Source: Gaiellasilicea sp963829845
GTDB taxonomy: Bacteria > Actinomycetota > Thermoleophilia > Gaiellales > Gaiellaceae
Length of the DNA stretch: 64,000 bases
Direction: 5' to 3'
Assembly: GCA_963829845.1 (NCBI GenBank)
Contig: CAWHKD010000024.1
Coordinates: 167,669-231,668 of the forward strand
A program made the translations under genes and the position numbers. The notes under the pieces were generated by a model that had not been told where the DNA came from, searched no databases, and worked only from the letters and a program-made list of their open reading frames with translations. This document shows, in pieces, positions 52,961 to 61,168 of this stretch. Each line of letters opens with the position of its first letter. Positions within the stretch are counted from its first letter, which is position 1.

Positions 52961-52994
52961 AAAAAAAGGCGCGGCGTCAGTCCCCGTCTTTTTT
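52961..52994 (+). terminator. Terminator after groEL
   Basis: AAAAAAAGGCGCGG is followed by CCCCGTCTTTTTT, an imperfect stem extended by A/T pairs with a T-run. It lies 14 nt after the groEL stop. Confidence 0.6.
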
Positions 52995-53023
52995 ATGATG
53001 CGGCCAAGCGCAAGGAGTCCGCA

Positions 53024-53233
53024 ATGCATACGCACCGGTTTGGACGGAAGCTCAAGCTACCTTCTACGGTGGCAATCAAACATGGAATCTTGAGGATGAT
53101 GTCGCAGGATGAGCTTAAGGCGCAAGCTCCCGCCGCAAAGGCAGATGAGGACCTCGTTGCTCACGGCCGTGGTGCCGCAGTGGCGCTGAACGGCATCGAG
53201 ACGCCACGCCGAAACGCAGTTCAGTGTATCTGA
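53024..53233 (+). CDS. Small rhizobial protein, 69 aa
   Basis: The frame reads MHTHRFGRKLKLPSTVAIKH, then GILRMMSQDELKAQAPAAKA, then DEDLVAHGRGAAVALNGIET. A good ribosome-binding site (AAGGAG) precedes the ATG. It shares HRFGRxLxL with the gene at 49763. The function is unknown. Confidence 0.65.
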   Translation: MHTHRFGRKLKLPSTVAIKHGILRMMSQDELKAQAPAAKADEDLVAHGRGAAVALNGIETPRRNAVQCI

Positions 53234-53286
53234 GTCCGGATGTCCGATGGTCTCGCACCGAAACATGTCGGGCGGAAGGAAACCAC

Positions 53287-53493
53287 ATGTCGGTTCAACA
53301 CTGGAGGTTCAAAGCCGCGTTCGGAGCGGCGTGTCCCGTTTGCAGCGAAGAAATATCCTTTGCTTTCGTCGAGCCTCATCCCAGGCACGCGGGGCTCGAG
53401 ATTTACACATTGAGATGTGAAAAATGCGGTCCGGTTAAATCGATAGTCGTTACCCTCCCACCTAAAGATATGCCGCCCCAGTTGGCGGCATAA
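53287..53493 (+). CDS. Small zinc-ribbon protein, 68 aa
   Basis: The frame reads MSVQHWRFKAAFGAACPVCS, then EEISFAFVEPHPRHAGLEIY, then TLRCEKCGPVKSIVVTL. CPVC and CEKC form a two-pair zinc ribbon. RBS GGAAGGAAA precedes the ATG, which decides the start against upstream in-frame codons. The function is unknown. Confidence 0.75.
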   Translation: MSVQHWRFKAAFGAACPVCSEEISFAFVEPHPRHAGLEIYTLRCEKCGPVKSIVVTLPPKDMPPQLAA

Positions 53494-53826
53494 ACCAGTC
53501 CATCGCACCTGGGTGGAGGCCTGCTGTTCCTGAACAGACCCTTGAGAGATGGCGGGTCATGTTCACCAGTTCGGTAGGACGGCCGACATGGTGGTATACT
53601 TGAACTGTCAAACGAGTCCCTACTGGGGACAGTATGCCCCGCGGCCGAATGACCGCTCTTCGCCCCAAACCGGACTCGTGCTCGCTGGAAAGAGCGTCAC
53701 TGGCTCGCAGCGATCCCGGCCTGAGTGGATGATCGGGCGCCAGCGCGCGATTTCAGCCCTGACAAACTCCTTCAACCGCTTGCGCAACAAGAAATCAAAA
53801 GCCATCGGGGTTCCTCTCGACAACGC

Positions 53827-53994
53827 CTAGTGCAGGACACGGTGCTGAACCGCTAGCAACACCCACTCGCTGGCCATCTGGAGGAAGCGCTTGCGGAGGT
53901 CGGGCTCAGGAACGTCGGTGGCCAAGTTTCTGCATTCTGCTGCCAAGCGCAGACACATGAGCGTGTGTTTTTGGGCATTGCTTGACTCGGACAT
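53827..53994 (-). CDS. Small helical protein, 55 aa
   Basis: The frame reads MSESSNAQKHTLMCLRLAAE, then CRNLATDVPEPDLRKRFLQM, then ASEWVLLAVQHRVLH. It is a two-helix small protein of a kind frequent in Bradyrhizobium (CLRLAAEC...LRxxFLxMAxEW). RBS AAAAGGAAG precedes the ATG. The function is unknown. Confidence 0.7.
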   Translation of the reverse strand: MSESSNAQKHTLMCLRLAAECRNLATDVPEPDLRKRFLQMASEWVLLAVQHRVLH

Positions 53995-54196
53995 AGCGCT
54001 CTTCCTTTTATGGGCGGGAGCGCAGGCCTCTCTCAGTCTTCGGCGGGCCGGTAGACGGTGCCGATGATGAAGTTGAGATGGGGGACGACAGCTTACTTAG
54101 CGAGCGAATTTACTAAATTTCCGAACACGTTTACGACATTACCGATCCTCTAAAGCCTGCCCCTGAACTCCAATGGCTTTCTCGGCTGTTCGAAAA

Positions 54197-54454
54197 TTAG
54201 TGGGAGCCCTGTCCCGTGACGGTGGGTGGAGTCGTCGCAGGCTGCATAGCTTCCAGCGACTTAGAGTCATCGACTATTGGCGAAGAACCGGTGGTGACGA
54301 TCGTTGGCGGACTGCTGGACAATGAGTGGAACATCGCGCCACCGATGACAAAGGCGGTGATCGCGAGGGTGACGACTACGAAGGTGCTCAAGCCTTGTTT
54401 TTCTCCTCCATCGAGCGGGCGAACGCTCGGATTAACAGGATTCATTTTGGTCAT
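54197..54454 (-). CDS. Small single-pass membrane protein, 85 aa
   Basis: The frame starts MTKMNPVNPSVRPLDGGEKQ and contains one membrane helix (LSTFVVVTLAITAFVIGGAM). An outside segment rich in Thr, Ser and Pro follows (PATTPPTVTGQGSH). The ATG at 54454 is chosen because of the ribosome-binding site GAAAGG. The function is unknown. Confidence 0.65.
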   Translation of the reverse strand: MTKMNPVNPSVRPLDGGEKQGLSTFVVVTLAITAFVIGGAMFHSLSSSPPTIVTTGSSPIVDDSKSLEAMQPATTPPTVTGQGSH

Positions 54455-54606
54455 AGAAATACCTTTCAGGTCGCCTCTCCTAGACAAACGTGGCTGTGCC
54501 AACGCGCAGCACGACAGCACCTCGTATGGGAATACCGTAGATGGTGCTTATACGAGCGTTGTACAATGGCGCTCTTGGCGATGTCGCTCTTTGAAGGGAG
54601 GTTGCC

Positions 54607-54846
54607 GTGGAGGAACTGTCCGCTGAGACCAAGGAGCAGATTTTTCACGCTCTAGGAGTGGCTGTGGTCACGATTTGGAGCCGGCTACCTCAAGACATTC
54701 AACATGATCTGTTCGAAGGCGCCGTGAAATCACAAGGTGAGCCAACGAGGCAGGAAATTGCCTTCTTCCTACACGCAAAGCATTCGCGAACGTCCGATGG
54801 CGCCAAATCCCGCGCAGCGCCAGAGCCGGATAGTCTCGGGGGTTAA
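54607..54846 (+). CDS. Small acidic protein, 79 aa
   Basis: The frame reads MEELSAETKEQIFHALGVAV, then VTIWSRLPQDIQHDLFEGAV and a tail ending PEPDSLGG. It is helical, soluble and of unknown role. The start is GTG with AAGGGAGG upstream. It is convergent with the Crp/Fnr gene that ends at 54883. Confidence 0.75.
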   Translation: MEELSAETKEQIFHALGVAVVTIWSRLPQDIQHDLFEGAVKSQGEPTRQEIAFFLHAKHSRTSDGAKSRAAPEPDSLGG

Positions 54847-54882
54847 AGGAGCAGGAGAACCGATCTGCCGCAATCAAGCCCT

Positions 54883-55596
54883 TCACGCTGTCACAGCGCC
54901 AGTTTGCACAGTACGTGGCGGGTCGGTCAGTACCACGCTCAACAACGAGCTATGGACTTCGAGGTGGCCATTGTAGTCGATGAACCCAGCCTGGCGAAAC
55001 TTGTTCATGAAATGGCTCACGCGCGACCGCGTCGTGCCGATCATCTCGGCGAGCGTCTCCTGGCTGATTTTTGCGACAAGGGGCTCCGGCCGGCCCTCCT
55101 TGCCAAAATTGGCCAGCAGCAGCAGCAGCCGGGCCAGCCGCTTCTCGGTTGAGTTGAAGAGCTGGTCGACCAGGTCTTCCTCCACCCGGGCGTTCCTCGC
55201 CAAAACATGCGAGACAAACATTTGAGAAAATGCGGGCTCGTCTTGAAGAACCCGGATGATCTCGGCCTTCTCCACCCGCATGGTCACGCATTCCGACATC
55301 GCGGTCGCTGTCGCCAGGCGCTTCGGCTGTCCGATCAAGCATCCCTCACCCACAAATTCGTCCGTCCCCAGGAGCGCGACAACCGCTTCCTTGCCCTGCT
55401 TGGACAGGACGGTGACTTTGACCTTGCCTCTCTTGATATAGAAAACTGCATCGGCAGCTTCGCCTTGCGCAAAAATGATCTGTTTCTTGCGATGGGTGGA
55501 AATGGTGCGGCCCTGGGCTACGGTCTCCAAGAATACCGCAGGATCAAACCGCGGTGTCTCCGTCGGGGTTCTGGGGGGAATGCTCCGTTTGCTCAT
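54883..55596 (-). CDS. Crp/Fnr-family transcriptional regulator
   Basis: A 237-residue regulator. The cyclic-nucleotide-type sensor domain (KKQIIFAQGEAADAVFYIKR; VVALLGTDEFVGEGCLIGQP) is followed by a dimer helix and an Fnr-type helix-turn-helix (SQETLAEMIGTTRSRVSHFM, NKFRQAGFIDYNG). It has no Cys cluster for an iron-sulfur site, so it is not an oxygen-sensing Fnr. It is highly similar along its whole length to the broken gene at 46878. A direct repeat lies in its promoter region. ATG at 55596 is preferred by family length. Confidence 0.9.
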   Translation of the reverse strand: MSKRSIPPRTPTETPRFDPAVFLETVAQGRTISTHRKKQIIFAQGEAADAVFYIKRGKVKVTVLSKQGKEAVVALLGTDEFVGEGCLIGQPKRLATATAMSECVTMRVEKAEIIRVLQDEPAFSQMFVSHVLARNARVEEDLVDQLFNSTEKRLARLLLLLANFGKEGRPEPLVAKISQETLAEMIGTTRSRVSHFMNKFRQAGFIDYNGHLEVHSSLLSVVLTDPPRTVQTGAVTA

Positions 55597-55635
55597 TGCG
55601 GCTCCTTGCAGATTGGCAGCCTCAACCAACCGCAG

Positions 55636-55676
55636 CAGCCTAACTATAGCATAACCAATCGCCACAGCCTAACTAT
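55636..55676. promoter_or_regulatory. Direct repeat upstream of Crp/Fnr gene
   Basis: CAGCCTAACTAT occurs twice (55636-55647 and 55665-55676), 29 nt apart, 40-80 nt upstream of the regulator start. It may be a binding site. Confidence 0.4.
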
Positions 55677-55896
55677 CTACGCGGCGAGCGCGCCTTGCAA
55701 TTGGACGGTCACTGTCCGTATTGCCATAAATCGGGGGATATTTTCCGCCCTGCTCGCTAAAGTGTTCCAAATTGACCAGTTTGCTCCCGTACTTTGGTAC
55801 AGCATCCATTCATCATCGGTTGTGAGCCCTGCGCCAGACGCCGGTGGCTGAGAGACTGTCGCGCTCCCGCCTGAGAGCAGCAAAAGGGGGAATGAC

Positions 55897-56067
55897 ATGG
55901 TCCATCCCGCTCAAACTCGAATTATGCAGCTCGGCTCTGGTTGGTATTGGGAAGTTGTCACCTATGCTCGCGAAGTGATAGCGCGCGGCATTGCTGACAC
56001 ACACGCGCAAGCCCGCGCCGATGCAGCCAAGGTGTCGCCAGGTCCGGAGACGCTGGAGGCGGCCTAG
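55897..56067 (+). CDS. Small rhizobial protein, 56 aa
   Basis: The frame reads MVHPAQTRIMQLGSGWYWEV, then VTYAREVIARGIADTHAQAR, then ADAAKVSPGPETLEAA. The pattern GWYWEV...VIARGIADTHAxAR is typical of a small conserved rhizobial family without known role. RBS AGGGGGA precedes it. Confidence 0.7.
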   Translation: MVHPAQTRIMQLGSGWYWEVVTYAREVIARGIADTHAQARADAAKVSPGPETLEAA

Positions 56068-56146
56068 GCTGGGCCGCCTCAGTTAGCGGCCTTCGTCATT
56101 TTCGGTCGGCTCGCCAAATGGCAGGTGCAGTGTATCACTAGGATGG

Positions 56147-56404
56147 CTAAGCACCGTGCCATTGATGGTGCCAAGGCGGCTCCACCTTGTCGACAAACCC
56201 GGCCTCATGGAGAACCCGGTCGCGTAATCGCGTCGGGCTGCGTTCACCGCGGCGCGCCAATTCGGTGATGCGAACGGCCATGACCTCTCGCGACGCGGGG
56301 TCTCGAATGTCGAGGGCCTTGCAGACCCCCTCGACAGCCATCGACATTGCGTTAATGTGGTCCGGCTCGAACGCGCTGTCTTTGAGAAATGGAACGATTG
56401 GCAT
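56147..56404 (-). CDS. Small conserved rhizobial protein, 85 aa
   Basis: The frame starts MPIVPFLKDSAFEPDHINAM and continues SMAVEGVCKALDIRDPASRE, VMAVRITELARRGERSPTRL. It is an all-helical small protein of a family widespread in Bradyrhizobium. ATG at 56404 is preferred, with an upstream in-frame ATG in a non-conserved stretch. The function is unknown. Confidence 0.75.
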   Translation of the reverse strand: MPIVPFLKDSAFEPDHINAMSMAVEGVCKALDIRDPASREVMAVRITELARRGERSPTRLRDRVLHEAGFVDKVEPPWHHQWHGA

Positions 56405-56969
56405 CACGCTCTGCTCTCCTTGCCTTTTGCCAAGCACAGGCGGGAGCACGGTCGGGTCTCTCAGCCACCGGCGCCTGGGCACAGGGCCGCTGCCGGTGAT
56501 GAATGGAGCCTAGGCCGATCCAGGAGATTAAGCTGGTCAATAACGAACACTTTGATCCTCCCCACGGGATTCCATCCAGGCGGCCCTACCACTTCCAATT
56601 TCGCAGGCGGCTTTCAATGTTGCCGGTCATTGCTGCTCCCCATATTCTTCAAGAAGCTTCTACTGTATTGACCGGCGACCATATGCAAACCCCGCCGAGG
56701 GGGATCGGCGGGGTGCAAATCGGCCTGCGTTGGGGGGGATCGGGGCGCAGGCTTACCGTCTTAATAGGCGGAAGCCGCGAACACTTCATACGCACGACCC
56801 CGTGAATTCGATTAAATCCGATTAATTCTTTCGTGCGCTATTAGCGATCCGGCATTGCCGCAATGCGGCTCTGCTCGTGCCGTCCGTAATCTCCCCGGTT
56901 GATCCTGTAAACCGGCGGGTCCGAGGATGCGTTGATCTGCGCGCCACGGCTCATTCCACATCTACAAAC
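56405..56969. other. Intergenic region with one strong hairpin
   Basis: No supported gene is present. A hairpin at 56690-56713 and a run of seven G near 56733 are the only features. Confidence 0.4.
56690..56713. terminator. GC-rich 9-bp hairpin
   Basis: CCCCGCCGA (56690-56698) pairs perfectly with TCGGCGGGG (56705-56713) around a GGGGGA loop. There is no T-run. Confidence 0.45.
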
Positions 56970-57161
56970 TTACAACGGAAAGTACCAAAAGTAGGCGGCC
57001 CACGAGAGAAGAAAGATGATCGTAATGGCGATGGACATATAAAGGACCTCAGTGAACGTCCGGCGCAATTTTATTGGCATCCGAAAATATCTCCACCACG
57101 ACCAGATGGTGAGTAGGGTAACGGCGGCAAGCGCGCCAAGAGCGAATGAAGGTGTGAACAT
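56970..57161 (-). CDS. Small two-helix membrane protein, 63 aa
   Basis: The frame reads MFTPSFALGALAAVTLLTIW, SWWRYFRMPIKLRRTFTEVL, YMSIAITIIFLLSWAAYFWY. It has two membrane helices joined by a basic loop. RBS GGAGG before the ATG at 57161 decides the start. The function is unknown. Confidence 0.7.
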   Translation of the reverse strand: MFTPSFALGALAAVTLLTIWSWWRYFRMPIKLRRTFTEVLYMSIAITIIFLLSWAAYFWYFPL

Positions 57162-58013
57162 TGTTGTCCTCCGTCGGGAGCTCTTGCCCAAAATGTTGTT
57201 GCTGAAGCGGCGTTGGGGTTGGGAAGTTATCCGAGTCGGGACTTGCGATAGCGCCTTTGGAACAGTCAGCCCCAAAGCGGCGTACCTCCGACCGCGCTAC
57301 GCAGGCCGGATGCGCTACGCACCGATGCCTTCAGGGCGCATCAAATCACAACAAAGCTGATTGTATATCTGAATCGGCGTAAGCGTTGCAAAATCAGAGC
57401 GCCATCCGTGAATGCGGGATTCGATATCGTCTTCACAGAAGGAAATGCCGTGAGGGCTTATATCGTGACAAGCCTATCTGACATCTGCCGCAAGCATCAC
57501 GGTTCCGTGAAGGCCGAGCAGAGTGAGCAATTTTGCACAGACTTAATGGCGTGATCGGCTCAGTCTCATCAATTCCAGGTGCCCTTCCACTGTCCCCCAG
57601 AGCTCGGGCGCCTGAGGACATCGACCCCTAATCCCCCGGTGCCCCCAGGTCGTGTCTATTTAGAAGTAATGCGTAGTGAGAGCCCCGCACCCCAAGTACG
57701 GGGTTCTTTCATGGGGGCACCTCCGTCGTGTTCAACACGGGGTACGTGGAGACACAGTGAAAAAACCCCCTGCAATGAGCCGAAGCGGCAAACAGATCAC
57801 GTACCGAAGTCGACGATGTTGCTGGTCATGACGTGATGTCGGCGATGGCATCCGCGATATTGCGAAGCACGTTCAGCACGGCGTGCTTGTTTACACAAAC
57901 TTTCGCATGAGTTCCGCGGACGAGTTCGGGCTGAATAAGTTCAAACCATCGGCGCCACTTGGCCGCCAAAAGCCGCAAAGAGCGCAATCGCGTCGGCGGG
58001 AGAGAGCGTGTTC
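57162..58013. other. Intergenic region, motif copy and weak terminator
   Basis: No supported gene. It holds the exact 20-nt motif (57523-57542) and a hairpin CCCCG/CGGGG followed by TTCTTTC at 57683-57710. Confidence 0.45.
57523..57542 (+). repeat. 20-nt dispersed motif, copy 4 (consensus)
   Basis: GTGAGCAATTTTGCACAGAC, the form from which the other three copies differ by one or two bases. Confidence 0.6.
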
Positions 58014-58364
58014 ATGAAAATGTACCATTCACATGACGTGCCAGGCGAACGGCCGAAGGATCGACAGGCGGTCAAGATTCGAGCCCTTGGAAAGGCGCTT
58101 GCGGCTGAGGGATTTTTGGTTTTAGACGAGCGAGCTAAGGTTTTAGGGTTGTGTCGCAGCACTGCTTGGAGTGTGCTCCGAGGCAACCATAAAGCATCCG
58201 GACTTTCTGCAACGACCATAAATCGCATACTGGCGGCGCCCTCGCTTCTGCCGTCTATCCGAGCCATCCTCGTTGAATATATCGCGGAGAAAACAACTGG
58301 TGTTTACGGTGATAGCAAGCTGCGGAGGCTCCAATTCGCGGCTCGTTTATCGGAAGTACGGTAA
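58014..58364 (+). CDS. Helix-turn-helix-like small protein, 116 aa
   Basis: A 116-residue protein. KDRQAVKIRALGKALAAEGF is followed by LVLDERAKVLGLCRSTAWSV and LRGNHKASGLSATTINRILA, which looks like a lambda-repressor-type helix-turn-helix. The end shows VEYIAEKTTGVYGDS. It may regulate a nearby gene. ATG at 58014 follows GGGAGAGA. An IS element starts about 120 nt downstream. Confidence 0.7.
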   Translation: MKMYHSHDVPGERPKDRQAVKIRALGKALAAEGFLVLDERAKVLGLCRSTAWSVLRGNHKASGLSATTINRILAAPSLLPSIRAILVEYIAEKTTGVYGDSKLRRLQFAARLSEVR

Positions 58365-58486
58365 GCGCCCTCATCCGGATATCGAGTTGGTCCCGGATCG
58401 CCCGTGCCATGGCACGACGCCGGCGAGGAAGCCGCGCACTGAGTGACGCTGCCAGCCGGTTGCCTTCATCATCGAGGCGATTGTTG

Positions 58487-59595
58487 CCCTGTCCCTTCCG
58501 AAAATTTGATCCATCTGGATTCGCACCGTGAGGCAGAATCATCGCATCATCAAGTTCGATGCTCGCGATCCTGCATTCGCTCGTGATGTTCGTCGCCGAC
58601 CTGTTCAAGTCGCGATACAGGCTCGAAGCCGAGAACCTGTTTCTCCGCCATCAGCTCAACATCGCTTTGAGGCGGGCGCCGCAGCGTCTGCGGCTGTACG
58701 GCAGTGACCGGGCGTTGTTGGTATGGATGACGCGGATTTGGCCCAATCTGCTCGATATATCCCAGGTCGTGAAGCCGGAGACCATCCTGCGATGGCATCG
58801 CTCCGGCTTCAAAGCCTTCTGGCGCTGGAAATCCCGAAATAGGGCAGGGCGGCCGAAGGTCGATCGTGGGCTACGTGATCTCATCCGACGGATGAGTAGG
58901 AGAATCCCCTATGGGGTGCGCCCCGGATCCATGGCGAACTGCTGATGCTGGGGTTCGAAGTTGCCCAGTCGACGGTCTCCAAATACATGGTGCGGGGTCA
59001 GGGGCCGCCTTCGCAAACCTGGAAGACGTTTCTTCAAAACCACGCTGAAGGGATCGCCGCTATCGATATGTGCGTGGTCCCGACGCTGACCTTTGAGCGC
59101 TTGTTTGCGTTCCTGGTTCTGGGCCACGGTCGGCGGCAGCTGCTGTGGTTCGAGATAACACCGCATCCGACAGCAGAGTGGCTGGCACGACAGATCACCG
59201 AGGCCTTCCCCTGGGCATCGGCGCCGGCCTATCTGGTGCGCGACAATGACGGTGCATACGGACATGTTTTCTCGCGCCGGGTGATGGTCATGGGTATCCG
59301 CGACCGGCCGATCTCACCCCGGTCACCGTGGCAAAATGGTCATATGGAACGCCTGATCGGCACTTTGCGCCGCGAGTGCCTGGATCGAATGCTGATCTTC
59401 GGCGAGGCGCACCTGCGGCGAATTCTGACCTTGTACGCCTGTTACTATAATAAATCGCGCACGCACTTATCGCTGCACAAGGATGCGCCGCTGGGTCGAG
59501 CGGTCCAACGATACGGAAAGGTTGCCGCTACGCCCGTTCTGTCGGGGCTGCATCATCGCTACGCGCGGATATGATTTTCGGAAAGGACAACAGGG
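58487..59595 (+). mobile_element. IS-like element with DDE integrase-type transposase
   Basis: Imperfect inverted repeats bound the transposase: CCCTGTCCCTTCCGAAAAT at 58487-58505, and on the other strand CCCTGTTGTCCTTTCCGAAAAT (59595-59574). The element is 1,109 bp. The right repeat overlaps the transposase stop codon. No target duplication is evident in the flanks. Confidence 0.6.
58559..59574 (+). pseudogene. Integrase-catalytic-domain transposase with one frameshift
   Basis: A DDE recombinase of about 338 residues. The N-terminal part (FKSRYRLEAENLFLRHQLNI; TILRWHRSGFKAFWRWKSR; RDLIRRMSR) precedes a missing G near 58,903. After that the frame ENPLWGAPRIHGELLMLGFE continues with the catalytic core: first Asp in AAIDMCVVPT, second Asp in LVRDNDGAYG, and Glu in NGHMERLIGTLRRECLD. 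The end is YYNKSRTHLSLHKDAPLGRA. The rve-type core is full length. The gap may be a natural inactivation or a base-calling error. Confidence 0.85.
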
Positions 59596-59708
59596 TCTCA
59601 CTATCTGCCGGGTGACGGTTGGATTTGTCCCACTAATTCTGGTACTGTCCTAGTTTGACCCCCATTGTCCTAATTTGTTCAGTGGGTTGTCCTAATTAAA
59701 AATTTTGA

Positions 59709-59849
59709 CTAGTCACCGATTGCGGTCGCGAGCAAGCCAACGAGAATGCCAGCAAAGAAGATGCCAGCAAATAAGTACTCTGCTTGCTCGTTGTTCTTCT
59801 GATGAGCAAAATAAAATCCAATCAAACCGATGATGGCCAACAGGCCCAT
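59709..59849 (-). CDS. Tiny two-helix membrane protein, 46 aa
   Basis: The frame reads MGLLAIIGLIGFYFAHQKNN, then EQAEYLFAGIFFAGILVGLL, then ATAIGD. It has two hydrophobic helices. Upstream in-frame sequence includes YDETDRA before the ATG, which suggests a longer original gene or an indel. The function is unknown. Confidence 0.45.
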   Translation of the reverse strand: MGLLAIIGLIGFYFAHQKNNEQAEYLFAGIFFAGILVGLLATAIGD

Positions 59850-59891
59850 TGCCCGATCAGTTTCATCATAGCCAGTCTTTCTGGACGGACT

Positions 59892-59984
59892 TCAAAATCT
59901 CCTTCCGTACTTGTCGAGGACTTGCTCCAGTTCGGCGATGCCTTCGGCATCAACGGTGGCGCTGATCTTTAGCGGCGCGGTCAC
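59892..59984 (-). CDS. Short ORF, possibly a fragment, 30 aa
   Basis: The frame reads VTAPLKISATVDAEGIAELE, then QVLDKYGRRF. It has an ordered amphipathic helix at the C-terminus and looks like the end of a small DUF-type protein. The start codon is GTG. It may be a remnant. Confidence 0.3.
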   Translation of the reverse strand: MTAPLKISATVDAEGIAELEQVLDKYGRRF

Positions 59985-60762
59985 GCTAACCGGCCGAGCT
60001 GCCAGGCAGCGCCCCGCCGCCCTCTATGAGCGTTATCGCCGACAAGTTTTTTGTTGCCGCGCGTACAACTCCGATAATCGCCTGACCGCCCTCATTCACA
60101 TGCGCATTGCTCAGGCGCGGACCAACTGGGAGCCCCCGCACCTGAGCCTTCGATACGCCTTCACCTGAATGGCATAGGGTTTCCACCTGTATTTCGAGGA
60201 GCACCGCCGCTCCGCGTCGAACATGCGGCGGTGCTCGCGCTTACCGGCGTGCTCACGCTAATGGGCAGGCGATCGCGGTTCTTGCGGGTCAGGATGATCA
60301 GGGACGGCGGCCTGTAGCTCGAGCGCATCTCCATGACGCCGACATCGCCGGGGCCGACCGGCAATACCCAGCCGTCGGCAACCTTAAGAAATCTCCAGAA
60401 AATCTCCAGGGAAATTCGAAATCTCCACGGAATGACCGAGCCGACCGAAGCTCTGCTCTAAAACCTTCGGCCGTCCTGAGGCTACTCAAGTCCGCAAGTG
60501 CTGAGGGCCGAGTGACGTCCCATCCGATCGGCAGCAGCAAAACCAAAATCTGCTGGGTGGCGCATTCGTGCCAGGCGGCGGAAGGAGATCACAAGATGTC
60601 GACCTTCCAACCGAGACGCCGGGAACCTGCCGAACGCTGCAGCACGCCTGTGCTGTCGGACACAGCGTGCGCCTGCCTGCTGTGGTTCGGATACTCCCAC
60701 GCGGGCAACGCATAGCAGCTCGCAAGTCCACGCGGACAGCAAAAGCCAAGAAGGATCAAGTC
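59985..60762. other. Region without supported gene
   Basis: Open frames on both strands lack family features. A triple repeat of AAATCTCCA occurs near 60,388-60,425. Ancient gene remnants are possible. Confidence 0.35.
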
Positions 60763-61068
60763 ATGCAGTACGTGTTGAACATGCCACCCTACCTCGGCAT
60801 CCCCACCCTGACATGGGCACGCCGGCGGTTTCGGAACGCCATGCTGGCCTTCATCCAGCTTCGAAGCGACATCGCCGCTTGGTGGCAATTGCGGACAACA
60901 GTTCGTGCGCTGCAGGCGCTCGACAATCGCACGCTCACCGATATCGGCCTTGTTCGAGGCGGCATCGAGGGCGCAGCACGCCACGATCTCCGAATGAATT
61001 CACTCGCAAACCCGTCAAGGCGCGTGCCTCCACTTAAAGCCGGGCGATCAATGGCTCGCTCCGGATAA
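60763..61068 (+). CDS. DUF1127 protein
   Basis: A 101-residue protein. The DUF1127 motif lies at residues about 35-75: WWQLRTTVRALQALDNRTLT followed by DIGLVRGGIEGAA. Small proteins of this kind in alphaproteobacteria influence RNA turnover and stress adaptation. The N-terminal YVLNMPPYLGIPTLTWARRR is less conserved. RBS AAGGA precedes the ATG. It lies 100 nt before the RTX gene in the same direction. Confidence 0.85.
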   Translation: MQYVLNMPPYLGIPTLTWARRRFRNAMLAFIQLRSDIAAWWQLRTTVRALQALDNRTLTDIGLVRGGIEGAARHDLRMNSLANPSRRVPPLKAGRSMARSG

Positions 61069-61168
61069 CTCCCCTCCGACCTTCTAGGAAAATCACCGCG
61101 GCACGCCCGCACAACAAACCCACGCCGGTGCACAACGCTCGGCGGAACTCACTGAAAGGATCACGACC

